From assembly GCF_000379805.1 (NCBI RefSeq), contig NZ_KB903535.1, forward strand, positions 133,204-189,098: a stretch of DNA of 55,895 nt. The letters run 5' to 3'. Shown here one piece after another: positions 16,218 through 25,171 of this stretch (position 1 is its first letter; every line of letters begins with the position of its first letter). The translations under genes and the position numbers were made by a program. Under the pieces are notes generated by a model that saw only the letters and a list, made by a program, of their open reading frames with translations, was not told the origin of the DNA and did no database searches. The DNA comes from Lewinella cohaerens DSM 23179. Its GTDB lineage: Bacteria > Bacteroidota > Bacteroidia > Chitinophagales > Saprospiraceae.

Positions 16218-17555
16218 CTACTTCGCCTGCGGGATCGTTCGCTCCCACAGCGGTTCACCGTCTTTATCAAATATCTGTATCTGTAATTGGCGCTCTCCGT
16301 AAGGACCACTAAAATTGAGTAAGCCAAAATTTCGCGCCACGACCAAGGTCCCTTCATCACGAAACTGATTATGTTCTCCATCGCGGTTACTCCCAGAACC
16401 AGAGGTAAGTGGTGAAGCCGTCAAATCATAAACCGCATTGCCTTTTGCATTTACATAAGAGCTGAGTTCGGTATGGTGCCGGTCGCCTGTAAGAAAGATC
16501 ACACCTTTGATGTTTTCTTCTTCAATTCGCGACAGCAAGTAAGACCGCTCTTCTGGTGCCAAGCGAATATAATTCTCATAAACGGGTTCCGTATTCAAAA
16601 TCTGCCCGCCAGTAGCCACAAATTTAAAAGGAGCATTGCTGGCCACCAAGGCATCAATAAGCCATTCCAATTGGATTTCCCCGAAGTAAATCTGCTGACC
16701 ATTCTGCATGTGGTTGGGTGTACGAAAATAGCGATTATCCATCAAGAAAAAATCCATATCTGCCCATTGAAATGCAGTAGTTATACCACCATGTGCATCT
16801 GGTAAACCCACACTTGGGTTACCCCAAAACAAGCGAAAAGCTTCAAGGGTCTTGTCCTTGTGAATATAACTGCGATCACTATCATTAGGCCCATAATCAT
16901 GGTCATCCCAGATGGCATAATGGTGCGTACTAGCCAGCAATGGCTGAAGCTCTTTTACAGAACGGGTATGGGTATAACGCTTCATGATACCGGTGCGCGA
17001 ATTCCAATCCACTTCTCGCAAATAGGTATTATCTCCCAGCCACAGCATCGCGTCTGGCTGGCGCTCATGGATGCGATTAAAGATGTCATAATCCCCACCA
17101 TAAGCATTATCAGGTCGGTCGTATTTCGGTTCATTGATATAACTACAACTCCCCACAGCCACCGTAAAATCAGGCGGATCAGTACGCCACTGCCAAAGTT
17201 TCTGGGTCTGAAACTGCGTAGGATAAGGCAATGTAACGGCCTTCCCATTCAGGCGCAGTTCATAGGTGTAGTTGGTGCCAGGCTCTACAATATCAGCAAT
17301 TAGCTTGGCTGTAAAAGCATCGGCCTTAGTAGTTGTTATCTTATCCGTCAGGCTCAATGCAGCCTTATTATCTTCCGTCCAGTAGGCAAATTGCACCTCG
17401 GCGGCCTCGGTCGTCTGCACCCATAGTACAACTTCCCGCATCTCAGAATAGCCCAGCATCGGGCCAGATTGCAACAGTGAATTTTGCGCCGTCAGCGGCA
17501 ATACTATTACAATACTTAGCAAGAGTAAATAGCTTCTCATTCTTTTTTCTGTCAA
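16218..17555 (-). CDS. PhoD-like alkaline phosphatase/phosphodiesterase
   Basis: A 445-residue secreted metallophosphatase with signal YLLLLSIVIVLPLTAQ. An N-terminal FN3-like domain (GPMLGYSEMREVVLWVQT) precedes the PhoD catalytic core with VAVGSCSY, MLWLGDNTYLRE, IWDDHDYGPNDSD, FVATGGQIL and FLTGDRHHTEL, the metal-site blocks of the family. It should hydrolyse phosphomonoesters or diesters in the periplasm or outside. No T9SS domain is seen, so export by Sec alone or cell retention is likely. An internal Met five codons in is an alternative start. Confidence 0.93.
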   Translation of the reverse strand: MTEKRMRSYLLLLSIVIVLPLTAQNSLLQSGPMLGYSEMREVVLWVQTTEAAEVQFAYWTEDNKAALSLTDKITTTKADAFTAKLIADIVEPGTNYTYELRLNGKAVTLPYPTQFQTQKLWQWRTDPPDFTVAVGSCSYINEPKYDRPDNAYGGDYDIFNRIHERQPDAMLWLGDNTYLREVDWNSRTGIMKRYTHTRSVKELQPLLASTHHYAIWDDHDYGPNDSDRSYIHKDKTLEAFRLFWGNPSVGLPDAHGGITTAFQWADMDFFLMDNRYFRTPNHMQNGQQIYFGEIQLEWLIDALVASNAPFKFVATGGQILNTEPVYENYIRLAPEERSYLLSRIEEENIKGVIFLTGDRHHTELSSYVNAKGNAVYDLTASPLTSGSGSNRDGEHNQFRDEGTLVVARNFGLLNFSGPYGERQLQIQIFDKDGEPLWERTIPQAK

Positions 17556-17805
17556 GGTAAGTTTTTCGCTCCTTTTGGCCTATTGGTGAGGGTTAAATAT
17601 CTATTAAGCTAATGGCCATGCCATCGTTTCTCGGTATCATTACCGGTGGACCTACTTCGTCTTGCTCTACCTGTGGTTCGGGATGCGCCGCGCTTCCGGA
17701 TACGCCATGCGAACTGATTTTTGCCCCATTCGTATAAATACATTTGTAGCACAATACATTTATGCTTTTACATAAATAGAGGTCGACCACAGCCCAACAA
17801 CACCT

Positions 17806-19479
17806 CTACTCTACCACCAAAGTCTGCACTGCCCCCGTAGCTACTTCCTCCAGCCAGTAGGTTCCTTTAAAGAGATTCGGTAACTGTAGGATTACCTCTC
17901 CCACATATAGCTCTGCCTGCATACGAAACACGGTCTGCCCTTGTGCATTATGCAGTTGCCACAGACCGTCAGTGACGGTGACATTCTTCAGACTTAAACT
18001 TGCCCCTGATCGGGCCGGATTCGGATACACCGACCATCCGGCTGTTGCTGTTCCCCAAAAAACAGTAGCCAGCCGCGAGTAGGAACGACTACCATCATAG
18101 TCCTCCTGTACTATTCGATAGGTATTCCATCCCGCACGGGGCGCATCATCGTAACTCCGATAGGTTTGTTTTGCTTCTGGCAACACCTGACCAAGGTCTA
18201 CCCACCCCTTGCCTTCAGCGCGTTGCACCGTAAAACCAGCATTATTTTCCTCCTTGGTCGTCGACCAATCCAGGCGTATCCCGTCAGCTTCTTTCTGGGC
18301 AGTAAAGCTGGCCCACTCTACCGGAAGAGCAGTATTGTACTCCAATACAAAAAGTCCATCCAGTACATCCGTACCGATGATTCTGCCCGATGGTAAAAAC
18401 GGATAAACACCCCAGCACCCTTTGTAACCATTATAGTTGGTACTCACTAAATCTGTATCATAATAACCTACCTGGACTACGTTTTCAGGGTTACTGATGT
18501 CAAAAATAGAGATACCATCATGATAATAGGACGCGATACACAAATCACCTACAATAAAAGGGTTATGAGGAATTGGGCCCCGAGGAGATGTCGTACTGTA
18601 GGGGTTGGCAACATTTAATAAATTAGAATAAAAATGACTGGTTGGTTCCAGGTCCTCCAAGTCACTAATATCCACAATCCCCAATGGACTACCATGTTTT
18701 TCGTCGGCATATACCAGCGTATTTCCGCTCACCCAACTGCTATGGTTAAAAACTTGAAAAGGATAATCTGTCAACACCCCTAGTTCTACAGGTGTCCCTG
18801 GGCCTTGGCCTTCAGGAGGGTCGGTGACAGGAGACATATCATAAATGTGTAGCCCATTCCCAAGATGGGAGCAATAGGCAATATTGTTATCGACGTAGAC
18901 ATCGTGAATATACCCGGCGGCAAAGTTGAGGTCAGCTATTAAAGAAGGACTAGCTGGATCTGCATTGAGGTCGTAAACAAGTAGATTATCCCCTGAATTA
19001 ATACCTGCTACATAGAGAATCCCTTGCCCCTCGTCTACAAAAACATTATGGGCACGAGTGAATACGTCCGTTTGTTGATCAACTAGCGTCACCCTATTTG
19101 ATCCTGTTCCGGTAATGCTAGCAAGGTCAAAGACAAGCAGACCTTCACTTGATGTCGATTCATCCGCAACACTATAAGCATTCGTGCCATAGGTTTTCAT
19201 ATCCCTCCATCGAGAGCTTCCTCCACCAGCAATAGCAGCAACTTCTACAATATTGCTAGGATCAGTGATTTCATAAAAATGTACCTTTTCTATAGATCCT
19301 ACAATCGCAAACTCCCTCCCACTTACAGTATAACCCCAAATGTCATTATAAACCACCCCACCTAGATTTGGTAGAGAATTATCGTCCCATTGCCCCAACA
19401 AAGACATATTCACGGATTGTTGGGCCATCATGCTCATAAACATTCCTAAAAAAACAAATAATGTGCCTATCGTCCTCAT
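17806..19479 (-). CDS. Choice-of-anchor B family surface protein with T9SS type A domain
   Basis: A 557-residue exported protein: signal LFVFLGMFMSMMAQ, then a beta-propeller-like region of about 370 residues with repeated segments such as LGGVVYNDIWGYTVSGREFA, VHFYEITDPSNI, VFVDEGQGILYVAG and ISIFDISNPENVVQVGYYD, the pattern of the choice-of-anchor B family (LVIVD repeats). An FN3-like stretch follows (RLDWSTTKEENNAGFTVQ), then the C-terminal T9SS type A domain (YPNPARSGASLSL to the end). Probably a surface adhesin or scaffold. Its ligand is unknown. Confidence 0.9.
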   Translation of the reverse strand: MRTIGTLFVFLGMFMSMMAQQSVNMSLLGQWDDNSLPNLGGVVYNDIWGYTVSGREFAIVGSIEKVHFYEITDPSNIVEVAAIAGGGSSRWRDMKTYGTNAYSVADESTSSEGLLVFDLASITGTGSNRVTLVDQQTDVFTRAHNVFVDEGQGILYVAGINSGDNLLVYDLNADPASPSLIADLNFAAGYIHDVYVDNNIAYCSHLGNGLHIYDMSPVTDPPEGQGPGTPVELGVLTDYPFQVFNHSSWVSGNTLVYADEKHGSPLGIVDISDLEDLEPTSHFYSNLLNVANPYSTTSPRGPIPHNPFIVGDLCIASYYHDGISIFDISNPENVVQVGYYDTDLVSTNYNGYKGCWGVYPFLPSGRIIGTDVLDGLFVLEYNTALPVEWASFTAQKEADGIRLDWSTTKEENNAGFTVQRAEGKGWVDLGQVLPEAKQTYRSYDDAPRAGWNTYRIVQEDYDGSRSYSRLATVFWGTATAGWSVYPNPARSGASLSLKNVTVTDGLWQLHNAQGQTVFRMQAELYVGEVILQLPNLFKGTYWLEEVATGAVQTLVVE

Positions 19480-19932
19480 TGTAGTAATTTTTTCCTGTGA
19501 TGAAAAGATAAAAGGGATAGGTGATTGCGAATTTTATATTCTTTAAAGATAAAAAAGAAAAAATATTCCAAGAGTCGCTCTAGTCTAAACCGTATCTAGA
19601 CCCGGCACTAAGTGGTTTGGGAATATTATCGCAACGTCATTTTCTGTTCTGATAAGGCGAAACCTCGAAGAAGCCGCGAAGCGAAACGTAGGCGAAGCCT
19701 AAGCTTCGGCGAGGCGTTTTCAACGCAGTCAGAGCTGAAAAGGACAAGTAAAAATGTCCCAAATCACTTAGTAACGGGTATATACTGATACTCTGGGCGT
19801 ACCTCCGCCTAAGCGGCGGCGGCGCTACGTTACAGGGCTCACTACTCGTTCGGCCAGCTCTCCCGATTAAATCGGATCGCTGTCTGGCCTGCTGATAGCA
19901 GCCACCCTTCCACATCGCTTACGCGGGCCTCC
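19480..19932. other. Intergenic region without a gene
   Basis: This 453-nt gap holds the inverted-repeat element at 19597-19782 and a further GC-rich stretch at 19795-19925 with local palindromes (CCGCCTAAGCGGCGG; CCCGATTAAATCGG). A 92-codon minus-strand frame across 19637-19915 follows the palindromes, has no family resemblance, and is taken as chance. Confidence 0.6.
19597..19782. repeat. Imperfect nested inverted-repeat element, about 186 bp
   Basis: The outer arms at 19597-19627 and 19752-19782 match as inverted copies of TATACCCGTTACTAAGTGAT followed by TTGGGA, with a few mismatches. A second, GC-rich palindromic core (CGAAACCTCG / CGAGGCGTTTTC and GCGAAGC/GCTTCGGC motifs) lies between. 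The same outer sequence begins the element at 54729. There is no transposase. Confidence 0.7.
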
Positions 19933-20406
19933 CTAAAAGGTCATTCCCATCCCCAGATAAAACGGTAGATCAATGTCATTTTCATAGGTATAATACAGCT
20001 TAGGGTTATATCCTAACAGAAACAATATCCCCTCGTTTGACTGATAGCGAATCCCTAGTACTCCATTAATATCTGTATAGCTAATCTTGCCGAAAAAATT
20101 GATCGATGCCTCTACACCTACCTCTACAAGAATATTTTTACGCCCGATTAACTGCCCGATTTGGGGCATGATTTTATTGGTTCGAGGCGTACCATATTCG
20201 TGCTCGCCCAATACACCTCCATACCCAATGTTTACGATTGTTCTCCCCCAGCCTTTATCAAAAACAGACCGTTCATACTTCACATACAATATGCCTTGTC
20301 GCACAAAGCCACCATATACAGTATGCTTCGCCCCGGCGGTATCTGATTGACCATTAAGCGGCCCGATTGATACAAGGAGTAGCATCCAGATGATCGTTGT
20401 CTTCAT
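19933..20406 (-). CDS. Small secreted beta-barrel-like protein
   Basis: A 157-residue exported protein with signal IIWMLLLVSIGPLNGQ. The mature part is short amphipathic beta strands ending in aromatic residues (VYGGFVRQGILYVKYER, GVLGIRYQSNEGILFLLGY, KLYYTYENDIDLPFYLGM) and a terminal Phe, which suggests a small outer-membrane barrel. I do not recognise a family. It diverges from the four-helix sensor gene with 169 nt between starts. Confidence 0.75.
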   Translation of the reverse strand: MKTTIIWMLLLVSIGPLNGQSDTAGAKHTVYGGFVRQGILYVKYERSVFDKGWGRTIVNIGYGGVLGEHEYGTPRTNKIMPQIGQLIGRKNILVEVGVEASINFFGKISYTDINGVLGIRYQSNEGILFLLGYNPKLYYTYENDIDLPFYLGMGMTF

Positions 20407-20575
20407 TTGTTCTATCTATTTTGCAATAAAGATCATTGTACCTCTTCACCGACCCCTAAAGCACAGACAGAAGCCTCCAACTTTGATAGGGGCTTAATTG
20501 TTTCTCCAAAAAATCTGCGCCTAGAGCGATGGTGGATTAACGCCACAACCTTGCTTAAGCCAAAATTACTAAGCT

Positions 20576-21172
20576 ATGACTGTTTACAATAAGATCAAAT
20601 GGACACTGGGTATTTTATCCGTCTTTTTCATTATTCTGGCAACAAATCTAATCGACAGAAAGAATTTCAATATCGTAAAAAACTCCGTAGAAACGATCTA
20701 CGCAGACCGCCTTTTAGCGCAAGACATACTATTGGATTTATCCAAACTGACTTGGGAAAAAGAATTGGCTCAAATAAAATACGAGCGTTCTCAATTTGAA
20801 AACAAAAATATTATCATCAATACGCGTATTGACGAATTGATAAACTTATTCGCTGTAACAAAACTAACGCCGAAGGAAAAGGTCATTTTTGAACAGCTAA
20901 AAAAGAATTTTATAAGCCTAAAAGAGTACGAACTTAACGAGATTGAACTGCCAAGTCCAAAATTTTCCGAGTACCTCGCTTTGGTCAAAGACAACCTTGA
21001 CGACCTGTCAGAAATCCAGATAGAAGAAGGGAAAAGAGAATTATTTCAGAGTAAACGAGCCATAGCGTCAGTAGATTTATTCACCCATTTAGAGATATAC
21101 GCTTTGATTATCATTGCCATCTTTATTCAAATAGTCGTCATGTACAACCCTAAAAAGGAAGGCAATAGTTAA
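20576..21172 (+). CDS. Stand-alone four-helix-bundle sensor (4HB_MCP-like)
   Basis: A 198-residue membrane protein. A transmembrane helix at about 8-27 (LGILSVFFIILATNLID) is followed by about 140 residues of charged helices and a second transmembrane helix near 170-190 (LEIYALIIIAIFIQIVVMY). The order membrane helix, four-helix bundle, membrane helix with the N-terminal NFNIVKNSVETIYADRLLAQ is that of MCP-type four-helix ligand-binding domains, but there is no HAMP, kinase or signalling domain after the second helix; it ends 12 residues later. It may work as a separate sensory subunit. Confidence 0.8.
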   Translation: MTVYNKIKWTLGILSVFFIILATNLIDRKNFNIVKNSVETIYADRLLAQDILLDLSKLTWEKELAQIKYERSQFENKNIIINTRIDELINLFAVTKLTPKEKVIFEQLKKNFISLKEYELNEIELPSPKFSEYLALVKDNLDDLSEIQIEEGKRELFQSKRAIASVDLFTHLEIYALIIIAIFIQIVVMYNPKKEGNS

Positions 21173-21177
21173 AAAAA

Positions 21178-21221
21178 CGAAGTGTTTTACAACACAATCA
21201 ATAGCATTGTAAAACACTTCG
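21178..21221. terminator. Strong bidirectional terminator
   Basis: A perfect 15-bp stem CGAAGTGTTTTACAA/TTGTAAAACACTTCG with a 14-nt loop between two converging genes. On the minus strand a run of seven T follows the stem, so it mainly ends the 21239-22081 gene. Confidence 0.85.
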
Positions 21222-21238
21222 CATCCAGGATATATACT

Positions 21239-22081
21239 TTACTTCTTCGCCATGAAGATACCATCCAGTGTGTCGCCATCAAAGGCTTCCGGGGTATTGC
21301 CATTGGTGTGTTCGTAGGCGGCGGTAAGGAATACGTTGCGAGCTGCACCATTCACCACCAGCGTAAGTATGAAGGTAAGGATACCTGCAAAAACACCTAC
21401 ACCAGGATGTATTACAAAACCTAGTAAAAATCCGGTAATGATGGCAATCACAATGCCCAGTAAAACGAAAAGTCCCAGGCTAAAACCAGCACCAATGGAT
21501 TCGCCCCATCTCTCGCGGATCGTCCGGGAAGATCTTTTCAGTGCTTCGACCGGGCCAATATCTTCCGCAGCCAGGGTCGGGATCACAAAATAGGTAGCCA
21601 ACGACCAGGCAAAGCCTAAAATACTAGAGGCAAAACTACCTATCCGTTCTTCAATGGCTTGAAGTACCAAGCCCACCGTAGCAGCCAATGCCGCCCAAGC
21701 CAGTATCTGTGGCGCGCGCGAAGCACTAAACGATATGCCATCACGAATGCTAGGTTCTTCACCAGCAAAAATGCGCCGCACGTTGAATACCAAAGCAACG
21801 TTGAAGAAGACGATTACAAAATAAGTAACCAGATAAAACACGAAAGCAACAATCCAAAAGACAACTTCCCCAACTTGTTCCATTCTATTAAAGATGGCTT
21901 CCATGGCTTCGAAGTTAAATGCAGCGAGACCTAGAAATGCGCCACCAAAAGAAAGTAGTACAGCAAGTAAAGCCGCACCGGAAAGTACAGGAAAGAGTAA
22001 CAACTTGGGATGGGCACCAATTACTTCCAGGCTTTTAAGCCCTAATGTCCAACCACGGCCTAATCGATCAAAGATTCTCAT
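21239..22081 (-). CDS. DUF6159-like integral membrane protein
   Basis: A 280-residue protein with about six transmembrane segments (e.g. LLLFPVLSGAALLAVLLSFG, VVFWIVAFVFYLVTYFVIVF, LFVLLGIVIAIITGFLLGFV). The opening FDRLGRGWTLGLKSLEVI with PKLLLFP and the conserved GPVEALKRSSRTIRERWG loop between membrane helices fit the DUF6159 family. Its function is unknown. It is a single gene with its own terminator. Confidence 0.85.
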   Translation of the reverse strand: MRIFDRLGRGWTLGLKSLEVIGAHPKLLLFPVLSGAALLAVLLSFGGAFLGLAAFNFEAMEAIFNRMEQVGEVVFWIVAFVFYLVTYFVIVFFNVALVFNVRRIFAGEEPSIRDGISFSASRAPQILAWAALAATVGLVLQAIEERIGSFASSILGFAWSLATYFVIPTLAAEDIGPVEALKRSSRTIRERWGESIGAGFSLGLFVLLGIVIAIITGFLLGFVIHPGVGVFAGILTFILTLVVNGAARNVFLTAAYEHTNGNTPEAFDGDTLDGIFMAKK

Positions 22082-22242
22082 GTTAGTGTTTTGCTAGGTG
22101 AATTTAAACAGGTTATCAATTTCTCTTAGAGCATATTTAGCGTCGCTGATCATGCTCTTACCCACTAAAGATAAGGAAAACCGCCTCACTCTCACCTTCA
22201 TAAATCGATCAGCACAAATAGATTAACGACAAAGTCAATAAA

Positions 22243-23331
22243 TCAAGGTAATACGACGATTGGTAGCCGTTGCTGATACAGCCCTTGGTCTGTTACCTGC
22301 CGGAGTTCACAAAACCAAAAACCGTTGCCCGGGAAGCTTAGAGGCAAACTGACTTCTCCTGTGCCTACTTCTATCTCCTGCTGTTGGAATATACGGCCCA
22401 ATGGATCGTAATACCGTACCTGTAACAACCCTGCCTCGGCAGTCTGCAAACGCAGCTGTCCACTACCATGATTAGGATTAGGGAAAAAGGTTGCCGACAA
22501 ATCACCAATCACTACCTCGCGGGTATTCACAATGCAATTTGCATCAGGTATCTCCTCGCAGTACAACCGCGAAGGCAAAGTACAATCGACAACAAAAGGA
22601 TTGGGCTTACCATCTTGGTGCTGGGCAATCGCGAAAGTACGGGCCCATTCTACTGCATCCACGGGGTCTTGCTCGTGCCACTGGCAGAGCGTTGCCCGTT
22701 GGATATTGAAAAAATCAGGGGCATTGGCATTGGCTTCATCCCGATAGATGGTGTAGAAGTACATCAGAGCTCTTGCAATATTGCCCTTGAAAGATTCGCG
22801 AGGCTCAAAAGCTATATTCTGACGATATTCACTATAGGCATCCCTATTGTTAGCGGGCGGATTGCTAACTTCCTGGTTGAGGTAATACCAACTATCTGCC
22901 AGGGCATCAGAAACTTCTCCAAAAGGCAGACTCCCTCTATCTTGATTGACATCCACCCTGGTGGGGAAAAGGTGATGCATATCTGATTTAGCAGGCTCAG
23001 ATGCTGCGCCGTTTGATTGGGGCCAGCTATGCTCTGTATTAATGCCTTGCCCATCTTGGTAGGCCGCCACCGTAGGGTCCGCACCAGGTGTAATGTACAC
23101 CGGCCAGTCTGTGTAGACACAATATAAGCTGTCGTTTACCTTATCAATACTTCCAAAAAGAATATCACGAGCAGCACCATAACTTTGCACCGAACCCGGT
23201 GTAAAATTATCGATTACTGCTTCCAATAAATCCTGCCCCTCCAAATCCGAAAAGATCACCTCGTGATCCTGGGCTTCAACCTGCGTATTCAACAAAAGCA
23301 ATAGCCCCAAAAGGCTCAGTAGATTTCTCAT
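22243..23331 (-). CDS. Secreted endonuclease I with T9SS type A domain
   Basis: A 362-residue exported nuclease: signal LSLLGLLLLLNTQVEAQ, then an Endonuclease_1 (EndA/NucM) domain with the active-site region NTEHSWPQSNG, KSDMHHLFPTRVDVNQDRG and NIARALMYFYTIY, His-Metal type chemistry. Residues 280-362 form a T9SS type A sorting domain (FFPNPNHGSGQLRLQ). It degrades extracellular DNA or RNA for nutrients or biofilm remodelling. It lies 27 nt downstream of the metallo-beta-lactamase gene on the same strand. Confidence 0.93.
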   Translation of the reverse strand: MRNLLSLLGLLLLLNTQVEAQDHEVIFSDLEGQDLLEAVIDNFTPGSVQSYGAARDILFGSIDKVNDSLYCVYTDWPVYITPGADPTVAAYQDGQGINTEHSWPQSNGAASEPAKSDMHHLFPTRVDVNQDRGSLPFGEVSDALADSWYYLNQEVSNPPANNRDAYSEYRQNIAFEPRESFKGNIARALMYFYTIYRDEANANAPDFFNIQRATLCQWHEQDPVDAVEWARTFAIAQHQDGKPNPFVVDCTLPSRLYCEEIPDANCIVNTREVVIGDLSATFFPNPNHGSGQLRLQTAEAGLLQVRYYDPLGRIFQQQEIEVGTGEVSLPLSFPGNGFWFCELRQVTDQGLYQQRLPIVVLP

Positions 23332-23358
23332 CTTATGATTTTGATTATCAGAAGAGCG

Positions 23359-24108
23359 TTATTTTTTCAACCGGTCTTCTGCAAATAATTCTACAGTAAA
23401 TTCCAGCAGCTCAGGCCCACCTGCATGACCATGGCCTGGAATAACATGAATTGCTTCGGGGAATTTCTTTTGCACCCTTTCCACCGTATCTGACCATTTG
23501 CTCACAACAGCATCGTTTGTATTACCACGACCTGCACCAAGTGACTTTATCAAGCATCCACCAAAAAGTACTCCTTCCGTAGGTAAATAACTAACAATAT
23601 TATCTACCGTGTGCCCAGGACCTGGTGCGTAATTAACGATTTGCTGATCACCTAACTTTATGACCTTCTTTCGGCGAAATTTCTTTTCTGGTGCGGTTGT
23701 CCCTTCAGCTTCGCACAAGGCTACTGTCTTTTTGCTGCCGTAGGTCAAAATACCTCGGGCTTGTACACTATCCAGGCCAGCAGTACAGTCTTCATGAAAA
23801 TGATTGACCACCACTGCCTGCACCGTAATCCCTTGCTCTTTAGTCAAATAATCAAGGAGGCGGACAGTCGTTTTGGTGGTAACAGGGGTATCAAAAATAA
23901 CACAAGTACTATCCACCATGTAAATCAACCCATTGGAACCAATTCTTCCATAACCTTCGAAAACTTTGAAAGAACGATGGATAAAAGTATTGTCGGTGAG
24001 GCGAATAAGCTGAATATCTTCCCCAATTTGTTGTACGGCAGGCTGTTGAGCATGCAATGCAGCACTACATCCAACAAGTACAAGTAAGAGCGTAAATAAC
24101 TTATGCAT
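23359..24108 (-). CDS. Subclass B1 metallo-beta-lactamase
   Basis: A 249-residue periplasmic zinc enzyme with signal FTLLLVLVGCSAALHAQ. All six B1 ligands are seen: His103, His105 and Asp107 in NHFHEDCTAG, His166 in GPGHTVDN, Cys185 in LFGGCLIKS and His226 in IPGHGHAGG. Lys188, three residues after the Cys, is the substrate-carboxylate Lys of B1 enzymes, and GNTNDA matches the conserved Asn loop. These features separate it from glyoxalase-II-like hydrolases and B3 enzymes. It probably hydrolyses beta-lactams, possibly carbapenems. It lies in a run with GNAT, DinB-like and nuclease genes and no mobile element, so it is probably a resident gene. Confidence 0.92.
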   Translation of the reverse strand: MHKLFTLLLVLVGCSAALHAQQPAVQQIGEDIQLIRLTDNTFIHRSFKVFEGYGRIGSNGLIYMVDSTCVIFDTPVTTKTTVRLLDYLTKEQGITVQAVVVNHFHEDCTAGLDSVQARGILTYGSKKTVALCEAEGTTAPEKKFRRKKVIKLGDQQIVNYAPGPGHTVDNIVSYLPTEGVLFGGCLIKSLGAGRGNTNDAVVSKWSDTVERVQKKFPEAIHVIPGHGHAGGPELLEFTVELFAEDRLKK

Positions 24109-24191
24109 TGGTCCCTTCGGTTTTGTAAGAAAAGAAAACAGAAAATGCCCTATTTTTTAGCGATGCAAAGTTAGGGATAAATACATCAACC

Positions 24192-24692
24192 TTACAGCTT
24201 CCTCCCATAATAGACCTGCCCACATATTTGCCCATTAATCTCTGCCACCTCTGGTAAGTGCGCCCAGCGATCAAATCCTTTCTTCTCCAACAAACGAATA
24301 CTGGCAATATTGGTATCCATCGTAACGGCAAAGAGGTGACGAAAACCACGCCTGTGAGCCTCCTCCATTAAAAAATCTACCGTCGCACCACCTAATCCGC
24401 GTCGCTGCCAACGATTATCCAGGTAATAAGTAATCTCCACCAAACCTGCTAACGATTTCCGTTCAGGACGGTAAGCACTGAAGCAGCACCAGCCCACCAC
24501 CGTTTGGTTATCCTCTATCATAAACACCGGCCATTTGGTGGGCGGATGTTTCGCCAACCAAGTAGTTCTTTCTGCAAGGTCTACAGGCTCAGTGTAAGCG
24601 TTCTGACCGCCCGATAGGATCGACTGATTCAAAATATCAGTGATGGCTGGCAAATCCGCTGTCTTAGCAAGTCGAAATAAAGGAGTGGACAT
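24192..24692 (-). CDS. GNAT family N-acetyltransferase (PAT/Bar-like)
   Basis: A 166-residue acetyl-CoA-dependent acetyltransferase. The start region FRLAKTADLPAITDILNQSI, the ERTTWLAKH loop, the central VVGWCCFSAYR, and the acetyl-CoA loop WQRRGLGGATVDFLMEEAHR followed by ASIRLLEKKGF match the phosphinothricin/methionine sulfoximine acetyltransferase branch. ATG 24692 is chosen because the longer frame would run into the upstream gene; its ATG shares one base with that gene's TAA (TAATG), showing coupling. Confidence 0.93.
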   Translation of the reverse strand: MSTPLFRLAKTADLPAITDILNQSILSGGQNAYTEPVDLAERTTWLAKHPPTKWPVFMIEDNQTVVGWCCFSAYRPERKSLAGLVEITYYLDNRWQRRGLGGATVDFLMEEAHRRGFRHLFAVTMDTNIASIRLLEKKGFDRWAHLPEVAEINGQICGQVYYGRKL

Positions 24693-25168
24693 TATTCTGA
24701 AGTTTTCAGCGCGGCGCGAATCTGCTTTAGATGATGTTCGCTGTGCCACGCAACTTTATCAAACTCTTCCTTCACGGTACGCAACCCTGTCTCGTTGTGA
24801 ACATATTGCCGAGTACCCGCCAGCTCATAATGAGACGTTGCTAAATCAATAACCCCGCGACGCACCGAATGATAGATCGCCTGCTGTATACCCAAATCAC
24901 GGTTAACATAATCCAGCTGATCAGCCCAGCAATCAGGGTCAAAACCCCATACCACTTGGCCCGGACGAGCGATACCTCGCCGAATTCGTTCGTACAAAAC
25001 GGTTTCGGCATCTGTCAGATGGTGAAGCAATTGGCACACCGTCCATTTTCCCGGCGCATAAGTCTTCGCTAAATCAACTTCAGGAAATAAGAAGTAAGTT
25101 GCTACCTCTTCCGCCTGCGCCTCTAGAACAGCTAGGAGTTCCAACGTATTTTTATAACTAACTTCCAT
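24692..25168 (-). CDS. DinB-like four-helix metalloprotein
   Basis: A 158-residue cytosolic protein with the DinB/YfiT four-helix-bundle pattern: VDLAKTYAPGKWTVCQLLHHLTDAETV in which His residues bind metal, and a final helix with AWHSEHHLKQI carrying the other His ligands. Family members include thiol-dependent transferases and stress proteins; the activity here is unknown. It starts three bases after the TonB-like gene and overlaps the GNAT gene by one base, so it is in the middle of an operon. Confidence 0.88.
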   Translation of the reverse strand: MEVSYKNTLELLAVLEAQAEEVATYFLFPEVDLAKTYAPGKWTVCQLLHHLTDAETVLYERIRRGIARPGQVVWGFDPDCWADQLDYVNRDLGIQQAIYHSVRRGVIDLATSHYELAGTRQYVHNETGLRTVKEEFDKVAWHSEHHLKQIRAALKTSE

Positions 25169-25171
25169 ATA

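Noticed and set aside
19637-19915. 92-codon minus-strand frame
   Set aside because: It runs through the palindromic element; composition is set by the repeats.
20404-20575. Sigma-54 (-24/-12) promoter upstream of the four-helix sensor gene
   Set aside because: TTGC is present but no GG lies at the required 10-nt distance; no convincing sigma-54 promoter was found anywhere I looked.
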